This document shows positions 27,551 to 36,391 of a stretch of DNA of 64,000 bases, piece after piece; position 1 is the first letter of the stretch, and each line of letters begins with the position of its first letter. Source of the stretch: Candidatus Dependentiae bacterium Noda2021. GTDB taxonomy: Bacteria > Babelota > Babeliae > Babelales > Vermiphilaceae. A program made the translations under genes and the position numbers. The DNA lies in assembly GCA_020886235.1 (NCBI GenBank), contig AP025250.1, positions 434,001 to 498,000 on the forward strand. Direction: 5' to 3'. The notes beneath the pieces were generated by a model. It saw nothing but the letters and a program-made list of their open reading frames with translations, had not been told where the DNA came from and ran no database searches.

Positions 27551-28737
27551 TTACTTAATAGCTTTGAGTAAATCTGCTTTTGAAATTTTAACTTCACGCC
27601 ATTTGCCAAGATCGGTAGGCGGATTATTTTCGTCATCTGTTACCGCATATTTTTTGAAGAATTCTAAAACACCTTGATACGGGAAGGTTGTTTTTGTTCC
27701 CGGTGCAATAGTAGAAGGTGGTCTACTCATGTTATATGCATGTTGAAGACCAAGCTCCTTAAAGCGTGCAATATGCTGTTGTTTTTTTTCTGCACTTAAG
27801 TTTGAGTTATTAATAATATCAGAAAATTCTTTGAGAGCTTCACCCGGTATTTTTTCTCTACGTGCATCTGGGTCATCATCCTTACCCACTTTTTCTTGAT
27901 ATTGTCTGTAACGCTCTTCAGAAACTAAAGGCTTTATCATATAGAGTGATCTACGCACCGTAGATTTTAACAATCCGCCGGCATGACTTAAAAATCCATC
28001 AAATGCGTAAAGGCCGGCATCTTCTATTTTTATAAAGATTAGATTTTTTGCTTTGCTGATGATGCCAAATAACATATGTAAATGGTTGTGAGGTAATCTA
28101 AAAAGATCAGTTAAGTGAGGATCGTCAAAACGTATATCAATACCATATTGTGTATGAAGTTTTTGGCTTTCTTTATAATGAGTAGACTTGCGCGGTGTAG
28201 CATCAGGATTAATAGTTATAATTTTTGGTGTATCATCTGTTCCAGTTAACGAGGGATCAACTAATAAAGGGTAATTTAATAAGAAATTATAAATTTTGAG
28301 ATCGGGGTCTTCAATGGTAATACTTCCTTTATCAAATAAATAGCCAACTCCAGGCTTCTCACAGGCAATTTTGTAAAGTGCCCAATATACCTGCACTATT
28401 TCTTGAAGGTATGCATCTTTAGATTTCACTACATGACATACTGCAGGATTTGGCTGGTCGGTATTTTCTTTATTAATCGTGGCACGATGCCAACCTGGTT
28501 TTAAAGGGCAGTGATAAAAAGTTTATGGAGAAAGTTGTTGCCTGCTATCCAGTGTCGCAACTCAATAGGCGCTTTGTTAAAATATTCTAGCCCAGGATAC
28601 TCTTTGATAGTATTTTGGTACTCTAAAACATAGGGTATATTACGGGGACTTTTTTCTGATTCATACAACGGATTATTGTGTTCCATACTATGTGCAGCTG
28701 AGCCGCAACACACAACAATAAGTAGTAATTTCTTCAT
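27551..28737 (-). CDS. exported protein, paralogue of the next gene, apparent frameshift
   Basis: Two frames make one gene. The N-terminal part (signal peptide LLLIVVCCGSAAHSMEHN, then YPGLEYFNKAP) ends at a TAA at 28501-28503. The other frame is open across that point (PLKPGWHRATINKENTDQPNP) into the long second part. Adding one base to the A5 run at 28516-28520 joins them into about 395 residues. The whole then aligns with the neighbouring 400-residue protein: YKGLEFF/YPGLEYF, YWALYKIA/YWSLYHAA, LTGTDD, HYGIDIVF/QYGIDIRF, DPDARREKIP/DPHARRETVP. Function unknown. The shared block R-x-S-T-H, the YGID and the DPxARRE motifs are the likely functional core. Confidence 0.75.
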
Positions 28738-28961
28738 ACTGTTCTCTCTTTTGCTAAGATTGATTTTTTATTTTCAGTATAGCAAAAGAGGCTTTATAAT
28801 TACAAATAGAATTGCAAATAGGTGGGCGGCAACAAATCAATCACAAGAAACACTAAGTCGTCCGATAATATAACAATATTATGTAACAATACACAAACGG
28901 CACAACGGCACGTTGTAACCAAAAAATTAGGAGCTAATTGCTAAGTTTAGTTACACACTAG

Positions 28962-30164
28962 TTACTTTTTGGATAATTCTTCTTTTAAATGATGTTTAAG
29001 ATCATCATCAGTCAAAATGACCTCACATCCTTGTCGCAGGTGAAGATTGTCGTGGGTTTCATTCAGACGTACAAGAAAATCTGAAATTTCATTAACGGGG
29101 TAATGTGGCAACCCTGCATTATACAACAGTTCTTCTTCTATGTTGATAAGTTGTTCTTGGGTGAGAGTTTGATTTTTAAGTTTTGCATCATCTTGCAAAA
29201 TCTTACGAGTAAGATCTATTTTATTCAATTGCGTGGTTAAGTGTTGGGTACCATTCTTTTTAAACAAGGCAATTTCTTTTATTTTATCTTCTGGCTTCAT
29301 ATAAGATTTTTCAATAATGTTGGTATAATCCTGTACCCAATCAGCTGGCACCGTTTCGCGACGTGCATGAGGATCGTGCTCTTTACCCGTGAATTTTTCT
29401 ATTTGGTTACACAGTGATGGTGCGTATTTTTCTAAGAAGGGTAATACATTTTTTCGAATGACTGATTTTCCTACACCTAGGGTGTGCCCCGGTAAGCCCT
29501 TAACGGCGTGAATGCCATGTTCTTCAGCTTTGATGAAAAATGTATTTTCATCAATTTTTCCAATGAGCAAATGATTGAGATCATAGGGCAACTTGTTGTG
29601 TTCAGCCCATGTTGGTAAATGATTAAAAACGATATCAATACCATAATGAGGATAGTCTTTATTAAAATGGGTCGAGTCACGCGAATCAGCGCGTGGATTA
29701 AAGGTAATCCATTTGCGTTTGTCATCTGTGCCGGTAAGTGCAGGATTTGCATGCATGATGTAATCTAAAAAAACATCATAAATTTTTAAATTTCGTTTAC
29801 CAATTAATTTAATAGTTCCTTTAGGAAACATGAATCCAATTTTTTTTGATGCAGCGTGATACAAAGACCAATAGGTTTTAACAAGGGTACTTAATTGATA
29901 ATCAAGTTGCTTGTTGCTGGGATTGAGATTGTATTTATAGGTATCTTTAAGTATAGCATCAAGAATTTGTGCGCCCGCTTTTTCTGGATGATCGTGTTGT
30001 GCAGTACCATCAAAAAATTCTAAACCCTTATATTTCCCTTGATACATCAAACATGTTTTGTTGGACTCGGCTTCATTTTTTTCCATTGCGTAAATTGTTG
30101 CATTGCAAAATGCGACCATTACCAACGTTATAATAAGAAAATAGGTCTTTAGAAGGGTTAACAT
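28962..30164 (-). CDS. exported protein, intact member of a two-gene paralogous family
   Basis: 400 residues: signal peptide ending CNATIYAMEK, then a globular protein sharing its whole length with the downstream frameshifted gene. Conserved stretches include NPALTGTDDKRKW, RDSTHF, HYGIDIVFNHLP, LNHLLIGKI and EHDPHARRETVP. The fold looks alpha/beta mixed. No family recognised; the pair seems to be a tandem duplication. As it is exported, it could act in the periplasm or outside the cell. No predicted transmembrane segment beyond the signal peptide. Confidence 0.78.
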   Translation of the reverse strand: MLTLLKTYFLIITLVMVAFCNATIYAMEKNEAESNKTCLMYQGKYKGLEFFDGTAQHDHPEKAGAQILDAILKDTYKYNLNPSNKQLDYQLSTLVKTYWSLYHAASKKIGFMFPKGTIKLIGKRNLKIYDVFLDYIMHANPALTGTDDKRKWITFNPRADSRDSTHFNKDYPHYGIDIVFNHLPTWAEHNKLPYDLNHLLIGKIDENTFFIKAEEHGIHAVKGLPGHTLGVGKSVIRKNVLPFLEKYAPSLCNQIEKFTGKEHDPHARRETVPADWVQDYTNIIEKSYMKPEDKIKEIALFKKNGTQHLTTQLNKIDLTRKILQDDAKLKNQTLTQEQLINIEEELLYNAGLPHYPVNEISDFLVRLNETHDNLHLRQGCEVILTDDDLKHHLKEELSKK

Positions 30165-30301
30165 GTTTTTTTAAACTCTTTTTAAATGTTATAGCATGAT
30201 ATCACTTTAATTATAGCTTAATAATTTCTAATAGGGCAATATTTATAAATAACTTAATCTTTAATTGAGTGTTTATGCTCAGTGTTGTTACAAAACGCAA
30301 T

Positions 30302-30332
30302 AAAAAAGGGCGCTGTTTTATAACAACGCCCA
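30302..30332 (-). terminator. probable terminator of the 127-residue exported protein gene
   Basis: Ten-base arms with one mismatch around a four-base loop (30308-30331); on the minus strand the stem is followed by a T run (the A6 at 30302-30307). Confidence 0.6.
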
Positions 30333-30352
30333 TAATTTGTAAAAATTTACTA

Positions 30353-30736
30353 TTAACGAATGTTGCTTACGAGCCACAAGCTCGTAAGCCAGCCAGCAAT
30401 TACGCCAACTTTATAAGCAGAACTTTTGTGATATTCTTGCGTGATGCCATAACCTGATGAAGCGAGTAATGTGGTTATGCCAGCTGCAACTACTTTGTTT
30501 TGTCGTGCTAAAGTGTAAGTTCCGCCATTTATAAAACCCGCTAACAAGAAGCCTTCCACTGCCGCTCGTGCTTCATTAGGCTCTGGTTGCTGATAGTGAT
30601 GTGAGTGATGGTGCGGATAATCACCTTGAATTACGTATACTTCAGGGTTATTGTATTTTGGGTGTTCATACCTATAATCACATCCATAAGATACGCTTGC
30701 AATAGAAAGTAATCCCATTAATGCCATTTTGTACAT
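30353..30736 (-). CDS. small exported protein, His/Tyr-rich N-terminus
   Basis: 127 residues: signal peptide (ALMGLLSIASVSYG), a mature N-terminus rich in Tyr and His (CDYRYEHPKY, then HHHSHHYQQ) that could bind metal, and two hydrophobic segments (EGFLLAGFINGG and VGVIAGWLTSLWLV) with a glycine-rich region between them. These could be a hairpin membrane anchor. No family recognised. ATG follows AGGAG. Confidence 0.68.
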   Translation of the reverse strand: MYKMALMGLLSIASVSYGCDYRYEHPKYNNPEVYVIQGDYPHHHSHHYQQPEPNEARAAVEGFLLAGFINGGTYTLARQNKVVAAGITTLLASSGYGITQEYHKSSAYKVGVIAGWLTSLWLVSNIR

Positions 30737-30780
30737 TGTTTTCTCCTATTGGTTAGTTTCTTGTAAAAATTAGACATAAA

Positions 30781-30812
30781 ACAAGCGGCTATAGTTAGCC
30801 GCTTGTTAATTC
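30781..30812 (-). terminator. terminator of the Pro/Lys-rich exported protein gene
   Basis: Perfect ten-base arms (30781-30790 and 30797-30806) with a six-base loop; on the minus strand the stem runs into a T-rich tail. It lies 17 bases past the stop of the gene at 30823-32511. Confidence 0.75.
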
Positions 30813-30822
30813 TTTTGATTCT

Positions 30823-32511
30823 CTAGATTGCTTCTAAAGCTTTTTTTAATTCATCAATACGTGAGCGTAATTCCGTGAGATTAACAGGTGATGAAATTCC
30901 GGAATTTTTCTTAAAATTATCAACGCGTTCTCTATTAGCATCAGACGGTTCAATAGCAAAGAATGCCCACTGACGCTCGGGAGAAAATCCACCAATGCTG
31001 CTTTGTGCGTCAGAAATTTGAGTTGAGAGTTTATTGAGGGTATTAGAATATTCTTTTATAAGATCTTGTACGCTTTGCTTGGCTTTAGATTTTTCTTTGT
31101 CATCTAATTTATTCATTCTTAATTTTAATGAACGGAGCGCATTGCGACCATCGCGTGCGGCTTTATTTAAACCGGCAAATGCTTCATTGAATAAATCTTT
31201 ACTTATTGGATCAGAACTATATAAAAAATCTTTTAGATTTTTTAGCGGCTTAAAATCATCAACAATTCCTGCAATGTTGGTTAATTGTGCCTCAGCATTG
31301 GTGATATGACTTTCTGCTACTTTATCTTGTTCGAATTTTTTTTCTTCTTTTTTTTCTTCATCTTTTTTTGCAGGAGCTTCAGGTGTTTTGGATTGCTCTT
31401 CACCTTTCTTGGTTCCCTCAGGGCGCTCTTGACCGCGAGGTTGCTCCGCTGGGAAATACATATCTGGCTGAAAGGGCGGGTAGTAAGGTTCTGGAAAATA
31501 TTCAGTCTTAAATCTATCTACCGGTTCTTCGCGCTTGCCGCCTACTATGGTAGAACCTTGTTTTACTCCCGGGGTTTGCTGGGCTCGTTTTCTTAATTCT
31601 TCTTGTTGTTCTTTAATGGTTTTTGCGGTGGGCTCGTATTTTTCAAGAACAGCTTCTATGTCGCTAGGAATTTGAAGCACCGTTAGTGCTTCGATAAGGT
31701 TGTCTATGACTTTTCTAAGAGCAACTTTGGCTTCATCAGTCATTTTTTCAAGAACAAATGAAGGCAGCTCAATTTTGGGTTCATAGGTGGTTAAGGCCGT
31801 GTTGAGTTTGCTCACATTATTATACAATGCTTCATTTTTAATAAACTCATCAAGATGCTTGTATTGATTGGTTACCGGGTTGCGATCTTTAAGTTTATTA
31901 AGTTTTGTCTCAAGCTCTTCAACTTGTTTTTTAAATTGAGTCCATGATAAGGTAGCCGGCCAATCTTTCAACTTATCTTCACGTGCCCATTTAGCAATAT
32001 CAGCGGCAAGTTGGGGAATAAGCTGAGTTTTTCCAATAAAATTATTAATTTTCGTAATAAGTGAGTCGATAAGTACCAATGCTTTTTCTTGAGCTTTAAG
32101 TGCTTCTGGTTTAATTGGTTTGGGTTGCTCAATCACGGGCGGCACAACGGGCGCGGGTACAACAGGTGCTACCGGTTGCTCGGGTTTGGGTTGATTTTCT
32201 TCTTGAAATACATCTTCCATGAACTTGACAAGTTCTTCCTCGCTCATGGTGTTCATGACCTTTGTGAGTTCATCAACATCTTTCCAGAAAGATTTTTGTT
32301 CTTCAGGTGATAAAGATCCTACAAATTTGTTAATTTCTTGTTCAACTTCATTGAGCATCTTCAGGTCTTCTGGACTGAGTGCTGCACCTTTTCCATTAGG
32401 AGCAGGAAAGGGGGCTTGTGGCAATGCAATGTTGCATGATAATCCAGCTAAACTAAATACCATTAAAACACAAATATTGAATGTATTAAATAAGCGGCTC
32501 TTAGATATCAT
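30823..32511 (-). CDS. large exported Pro/Glu/Lys-rich protein
   Basis: 562 residues. N-terminal signal (VLMVFSLAGLSC), which is close to but not a perfect lipobox (GLSC), so it may be a lipoprotein. Domains seen: an acidic helical segment (EEQKSFWKDVDELTKVMNTM), a proline/valine-rich linker about 108-135 (QPVAPVVPAPVVPP), a helical region, a Tyr/Pro segment (PEPYYPPFQPDMYFP), a strongly charged low-complexity run (KKDEEKKEEKKFEQDK) and a helical C-terminus. Looks like a flexible envelope or surface spacer with coiled coils; function unknown. Confidence 0.72.
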   Translation of the reverse strand: MISKSRLFNTFNICVLMVFSLAGLSCNIALPQAPFPAPNGKGAALSPEDLKMLNEVEQEINKFVGSLSPEEQKSFWKDVDELTKVMNTMSEEELVKFMEDVFQEENQPKPEQPVAPVVPAPVVPPVIEQPKPIKPEALKAQEKALVLIDSLITKINNFIGKTQLIPQLAADIAKWAREDKLKDWPATLSWTQFKKQVEELETKLNKLKDRNPVTNQYKHLDEFIKNEALYNNVSKLNTALTTYEPKIELPSFVLEKMTDEAKVALRKVIDNLIEALTVLQIPSDIEAVLEKYEPTAKTIKEQQEELRKRAQQTPGVKQGSTIVGGKREEPVDRFKTEYFPEPYYPPFQPDMYFPAEQPRGQERPEGTKKGEEQSKTPEAPAKKDEEKKEEKKFEQDKVAESHITNAEAQLTNIAGIVDDFKPLKNLKDFLYSSDPISKDLFNEAFAGLNKAARDGRNALRSLKLRMNKLDDKEKSKAKQSVQDLIKEYSNTLNKLSTQISDAQSSIGGFSPERQWAFFAIEPSDANRERVDNFKKNSGISSPVNLTELRSRIDELKKALEAI

Positions 32512-32628
32512 ATTATCCTTTTTGAGCTAAGATATTGAATTTAACGACAATCTTACACTAAAATTTGTTTAAATTAAAGAATAGAGAAAACCGCTTGTCT
32601 ATTAAACAAGTTATACTGAAAAAAAATT

Positions 32629-32871
32629 ATGATTAAAAGCCACACCATGCAGACCGGTTTTTTGTTATTTGAATGTGTTATCACGTTATGTTTGCTAATG
32701 ATAATGGTTGTTGCCGCGTTTAATGGATTATCGCACATTCATGCCTTTAATGGTCGCATTACACATCTGTATTACGAAACTTTTAATGTGGGGAACAATA
32801 CCAAATATTCTAACTGTAGTAATCAGTTAAAGTACGCGATTAAAAACGCGCATCGTATGAGCTTCTCATGA
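32629..32871 (+). CDS. type IV pilin-like / type II pseudopilin
   Basis: 80 residues. The N-terminus carries a prepilin signature: a short basic leader, then G-FLLFECVITLCLLMIMV, with Gly before Phe and Glu at mature position 5, followed by the hydrophobic helix. The rest is short, so it may be a minor pseudopilin. It overlaps the next gene by four bases (ATGA). Two downstream genes have related architecture, so the three probably form an operon for a small pilus- or secretion-type fibre. No pilus ATPase or peptidase is in the window. Confidence 0.7.
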   Translation: MIKSHTMQTGFLLFECVITLCLLMIMVVAAFNGLSHIHAFNGRITHLYYETFNVGNNTKYSNCSNQLKYAIKNAHRMSFS

Positions 32872-33332
32872 AAGCAGGATTTTCACTTATAGAATATATA
32901 ATCTACCTTATGGTAATGAGTTTTGCAGTGGTTCTCTCGGCGCAATTTGTCAGTCAGATTCATACCGCAATTAAAAGCAGTTATAAGCAGATTAATAATA
33001 CCCGCGCGGCAGCGGTATTATTTCAAACATTAGCGCGGGATGTTTTTTTGACTCATCTTAATAATATTGCATTGGATGCTAACAAGCTGAGTTTACTTTG
33101 TGATAATACCCGTATTGTGTGGTATTTAAAAAAGGGTAATGTCTATCGCAAAATCCATGATTTAAACAACCAAACACACCACACGGCTTTGGTCGGCAAA
33201 AACCTTGATCGGTTTACAATTGTAAATACTGTCGTTGAAAACAAAGTCACTCTGAAAGTGAAATTGCGTTTTAGCAATATCCAGCATACCTATAAACGGG
33301 TCATGCAGTCCGGCTGGATGAGTTACTCATGA
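32868..33332 (+). CDS. prepilin-type minor pseudopilin
   Basis: 154 residues. A clear class III leader, MKAG-FSLIEYIIYLMVMSFAV, with Glu at mature position 5, followed by an alpha-helical stem and a beta-rich globular part (KLSLLCDNTRIVWYLKKGNV). Overall layout resembles GspJ/PilW-type minor pilins. It is coupled to both neighbours by four-base overlaps. Function as part of a type II or type IV-like system is family knowledge; the partner machinery is not visible here. Confidence 0.75.
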   Translation: MKAGFSLIEYIIYLMVMSFAVVLSAQFVSQIHTAIKSSYKQINNTRAAAVLFQTLARDVFLTHLNNIALDANKLSLLCDNTRIVWYLKKGNVYRKIHDLNNQTHHTALVGKNLDRFTIVNTVVENKVTLKVKLRFSNIQHTYKRVMQSGWMSYS

Positions 33333-33766
33333 AAAACGCCAATCGACAGGGTAGCATATTGCTTGGCATTTTACTTTCGATCAGTTTCGTTGCACTATAT
33401 GTCAGTTATTATTGGTTTTGCTCAGCATTGCTTTATCATGGCGCATCAACGTATGCTGGTCTTGAAATGCGTCGTCAGCTTTTACATGAAGCTGCTCGTA
33501 TGTGTATTTCAAGAATCGGGAAGGGCAAAGAACCGTTTAATAAAATTTTAACCGAAGATTACTATCAACAAGTGTATCGTATAGATACCACATTTTATCA
33601 TCCCAACTCCTATTTGAATATAACGTTAACTAATGAACTTGGTGACGGGGTACAATCTGTAGTTTGCACATTTGATTTGGTGGTGGCTAAACAAGTGTTT
33701 TCTGTAACGTACCACATACGCGATCAACATGGGCATATTGAAGTTCAGCCAATCGCAATAATATAA
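33329..33766 (+). CDS. pseudopilin-like protein, third gene of the cluster
   Basis: 145 residues. N-terminal RQGSILLGILLSISFVALYVSYY resembles the degenerate leader of GspK/PilX-type minor pilins, which lack the Glu5. The remaining part is a mixed helical and beta domain. Start overlaps the preceding stop (ATGA). GspK-like tips in other systems are larger, so assignment to a specific subfamily is not possible. Confidence 0.62.
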   Translation: MKNANRQGSILLGILLSISFVALYVSYYWFCSALLYHGASTYAGLEMRRQLLHEAARMCISRIGKGKEPFNKILTEDYYQQVYRIDTTFYHPNSYLNITLTNELGDGVQSVVCTFDLVVAKQVFSVTYHIRDQHGHIEVQPIAII

Positions 33767-34030
33767 GCGATAACTTAAAAACTTTAGACCACTAAAAGGT
33801 CAATTGGGCTTACAAGGCGTCTGATAACGCATATAATTATGGCAACAATATATCAAGTCCTACACTCATAGCATAATTAAACACTCATGCAAATTATAAA
33901 TTAAGGGTATAAACCATAAGGAAGCATAACGATTTTTTAACCTCTATGTTCCTATTTTCAAACTCATAAATTTGCATTAAACTAAGTACCGATAGGAAAA
34001 TTTAGCAATCACGCTAAGAAAGGGCACCGA

Positions 34031-34474
34031 GTGAAAGTTTTTTTACTTAAAGATATTGAAAAAGTTGGCATGGAAGGCGAAATCATCAAAGTAAGTGATG
34101 GCTACGCTAAAAACTTTTTGTTCCCTCGCAAACTTGCTCAGGAAGTAACCGCTCAAAATGAGTCATTTTTCAAAAACCGCATTAAGCAAATTGAGCATCG
34201 TCATGAAGTAATTGAAACAAAAACTTCAATGCTCGCTGAAAAAATTAAATCAATCAAATTAACTGTAGCGCGCAAGATGCATGATAACGGTGAGTTGTAC
34301 GGTAAAATTAGTGCAAATGAAATTGTAGAAATGCTTGCTGAAAAAGGCATTCCTGTTGCAAAAAACCAAGTTGAATTTGAAAAATCAATCAAATCACAAG
34401 GTAAGCATGAAGTTACTATCAAGCTATCATCACGCTTACAACCTAAGTTAACCCTTACTGTAGTTCCAGAATAA
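34031..34474 (+). CDS. rplI: 50S ribosomal protein L9
   Basis: Structural protein of the large subunit. 147 residues, with the N-terminal domain signature VFLLKDIEKVGMEGEIIKVSDGYAKNFLFP, the connecting helix, and the C-terminal KLSSRLQPKLTLTV. The start is GTG behind AAAGGGC. It sits before dnaB, the common rplI-dnaB order, but rpsF, ssb and rpsR that often precede it are absent here; 264 bases of non-coding sequence lie in front. Confidence 0.95.
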   Translation: MKVFLLKDIEKVGMEGEIIKVSDGYAKNFLFPRKLAQEVTAQNESFFKNRIKQIEHRHEVIETKTSMLAEKIKSIKLTVARKMHDNGELYGKISANEIVEMLAEKGIPVAKNQVEFEKSIKSQGKHEVTIKLSSRLQPKLTLTVVPE

Positions 34475-34513
34475 CGGGCACGCCAGGCCAAGCCGTCGAA
34501 ACTTTTATACACC

Positions 34514-35884
34514 ATGCAACCAGAAAAACGCGTCGCGTACCCAAAGCCCGTTGATACCCAAAAATTATTAGGAAGAACACTGCCCGCTAACGTTCAGGCT
34601 GAAAAGGCTGTGTTAGGAGCGATTCTTCTTAATGATGAATCGTTATCATTAATTTCGGAATTGTTAACGCCGCATGATTTTTATGTGCCGCAGCACCATA
34701 TTATATATGCGACGATTCTTGAGATTTCACAAAAGCGTTCACGTGTTGATCTGGTTACCCTACAAGATGAGCTGGCTAAAAAAAATCAACTTGAAGCGGC
34801 GGGTGGTATCGTGTATCTCGTATCACTTACCGAAGACTTTTCTGGTGCCGGGCTGATTGAACAGCATTCAAAATTAATTAAAGAAAAGTCTACGCTACGC
34901 GATCTGATTAGCTCAGCCACCTCAATCATTTCTCATTGCTATGATCAAAATGAGCAAGAGATTGATAGTGTGCTTGATGCTGCAGAGAAGACAATTTTTC
35001 AAATATCTAACAAGCGTGCAAGCCAAAGTTTTGTTCAAATTGATATTTGGCTCAAAAAGACGTTTCAACATTTGTCTGAAATTAAAAGCCATAGTAAAGG
35101 TATTACGGGTGTTGCCTCGGGATACAAGAAGCTTGATGCAATGACATCTGGTTTTCAAAAAGGTGACTTTATTGTACTTGCAGCTCGACCATCAATGGGT
35201 AAAACTGCGTTAGCGTTAAGCTTAGCCCTTGAGGCGGCAGCGAGTGGTACCACTGTTGGATTTTTCTCTCTTGAAATGGCCGCAGAACAATTAACGTTGC
35301 GTCTCTTGTCTGCTGAAGCAGGTATTTCACACCATAACATTAGAAACGCTACGATTACTTCTGATGAATGGGTTGAACTTACTAACGTTGCCGCACGTCT
35401 TGCTAATATGAAGCTCTTTATTGACGATACGGCTATGGTAAGTATTGCTGACTTACGCGCAAAAGCTCGCAAGTTAAAAGCAGAACATAATTTACAATTT
35501 TTAGTCATAGACTACTTGCAGCTTGTGCACTCAAGCAAAAAACATGAAAACAGGCACCAAGAAGTTTCTGATATTTCACGTTCGTTAAAAGCACTTGCCA
35601 AAGAACTCGATTTGCCCATTGTTGCACTATCACAGCTCTCGCGTGCGGTTGATAGCCGTATGGATAAACGTCCATTACTCTCTGATCTGCGTGAATCAGG
35701 AGCAATTGAGCAAGATGCTGATTTAATTATGTTCTTATACCGAGATGTGGTATACAATCCAGAAACTGAAAATCCATCTACTGCTGAGTTAATTATTGGA
35801 AAGCAACGTAACGGGCCTACGGGCACTATTTTCTTACACTTTGCAAAAGAACTCACTAAATTTGAAGATGCTGATCATCTGTAA
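34514..35884 (+). CDS. dnaB: replicative DNA helicase DnaB
   Basis: Hexameric helicase of the replication fork. 456 residues: N-terminal DnaG-interacting domain (LPANVQAEKAVLGAILLNDE), linker, and RecA-like motor with Walker A ARPSMGKTALALS, FFSLEMAAEQL, Walker B FLVIDYLQL, and the LSQLSRAVDSR and DLRESGAIEQDAD motifs. Follows rplI with 39 bases between, so likely one transcript. Confidence 0.96.
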   Translation: MQPEKRVAYPKPVDTQKLLGRTLPANVQAEKAVLGAILLNDESLSLISELLTPHDFYVPQHHIIYATILEISQKRSRVDLVTLQDELAKKNQLEAAGGIVYLVSLTEDFSGAGLIEQHSKLIKEKSTLRDLISSATSIISHCYDQNEQEIDSVLDAAEKTIFQISNKRASQSFVQIDIWLKKTFQHLSEIKSHSKGITGVASGYKKLDAMTSGFQKGDFIVLAARPSMGKTALALSLALEAAASGTTVGFFSLEMAAEQLTLRLLSAEAGISHHNIRNATITSDEWVELTNVAARLANMKLFIDDTAMVSIADLRAKARKLKAEHNLQFLVIDYLQLVHSSKKHENRHQEVSDISRSLKALAKELDLPIVALSQLSRAVDSRMDKRPLLSDLRESGAIEQDADLIMFLYRDVVYNPETENPSTAELIIGKQRNGPTGTIFLHFAKELTKFEDADHL

Positions 35885-36026
35885 GCACATTAACTTCAAA
35901 ATTACTCACAGGCCTGATACTTTTTTTCGTAATTTATTCTTGCACTTTCGGGGATGCAGTACTAGATTAAATACTGCGTTACACCTGAAGTATTACTTAA
36001 AAAAATTAATATGGTAAGGAAGGTTA

Positions 36027-36218
36027 GTGAGGTCTTTAATTTTTCTTAGTGCACTCTTTTCTTTTTGCTCAGTACGGTCGAGCGAACAAGGGCTCCTCGT
36101 ATCAGAGCCTAACTATAAACCAAATAGATTTAATTATTCACAACGTGATTGTGGCTATCTTGCTGATGCCGAGCAACAATTGTTGCCTGAATGCGAGATG
36201 GATACATGGGACAATTAA
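36027..36218 (+). CDS. very small exported protein
   Basis: 63 residues, GTG start four bases behind AAGGAAGG. Signal peptide (SLIFLSALFSFCSVRSS) and a short polar mature part (GYLADAEQQLLPECEMDTW). Too short to assign. The strong ribosome binding site and signal peptide favour a real gene. Confidence 0.5.
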   Translation: MRSLIFLSALFSFCSVRSSEQGLLVSEPNYKPNRFNYSQRDCGYLADAEQQLLPECEMDTWDN

Positions 36219-36391
36219 CAATTATGTTCCCTGTCTTGTGTTTCGATTTTCATATGCATGAGATGCCACGCAATGCTTTTAATTAATTTTTTTTCTGCGA
36301 TGAATAAAATAAAAAATAAACAAATGGCTGTACATATTAATCAAATTTTACTATATGTTAGTCACGTTCAATTACTAATAAGGAGTTATTT

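Noticed and set aside
31034-32530. Phe-rich plus-strand frames opposite the Pro/Lys-rich protein
   Set aside because: They arise from Lys/Glu codons read in reverse and have no start signals.
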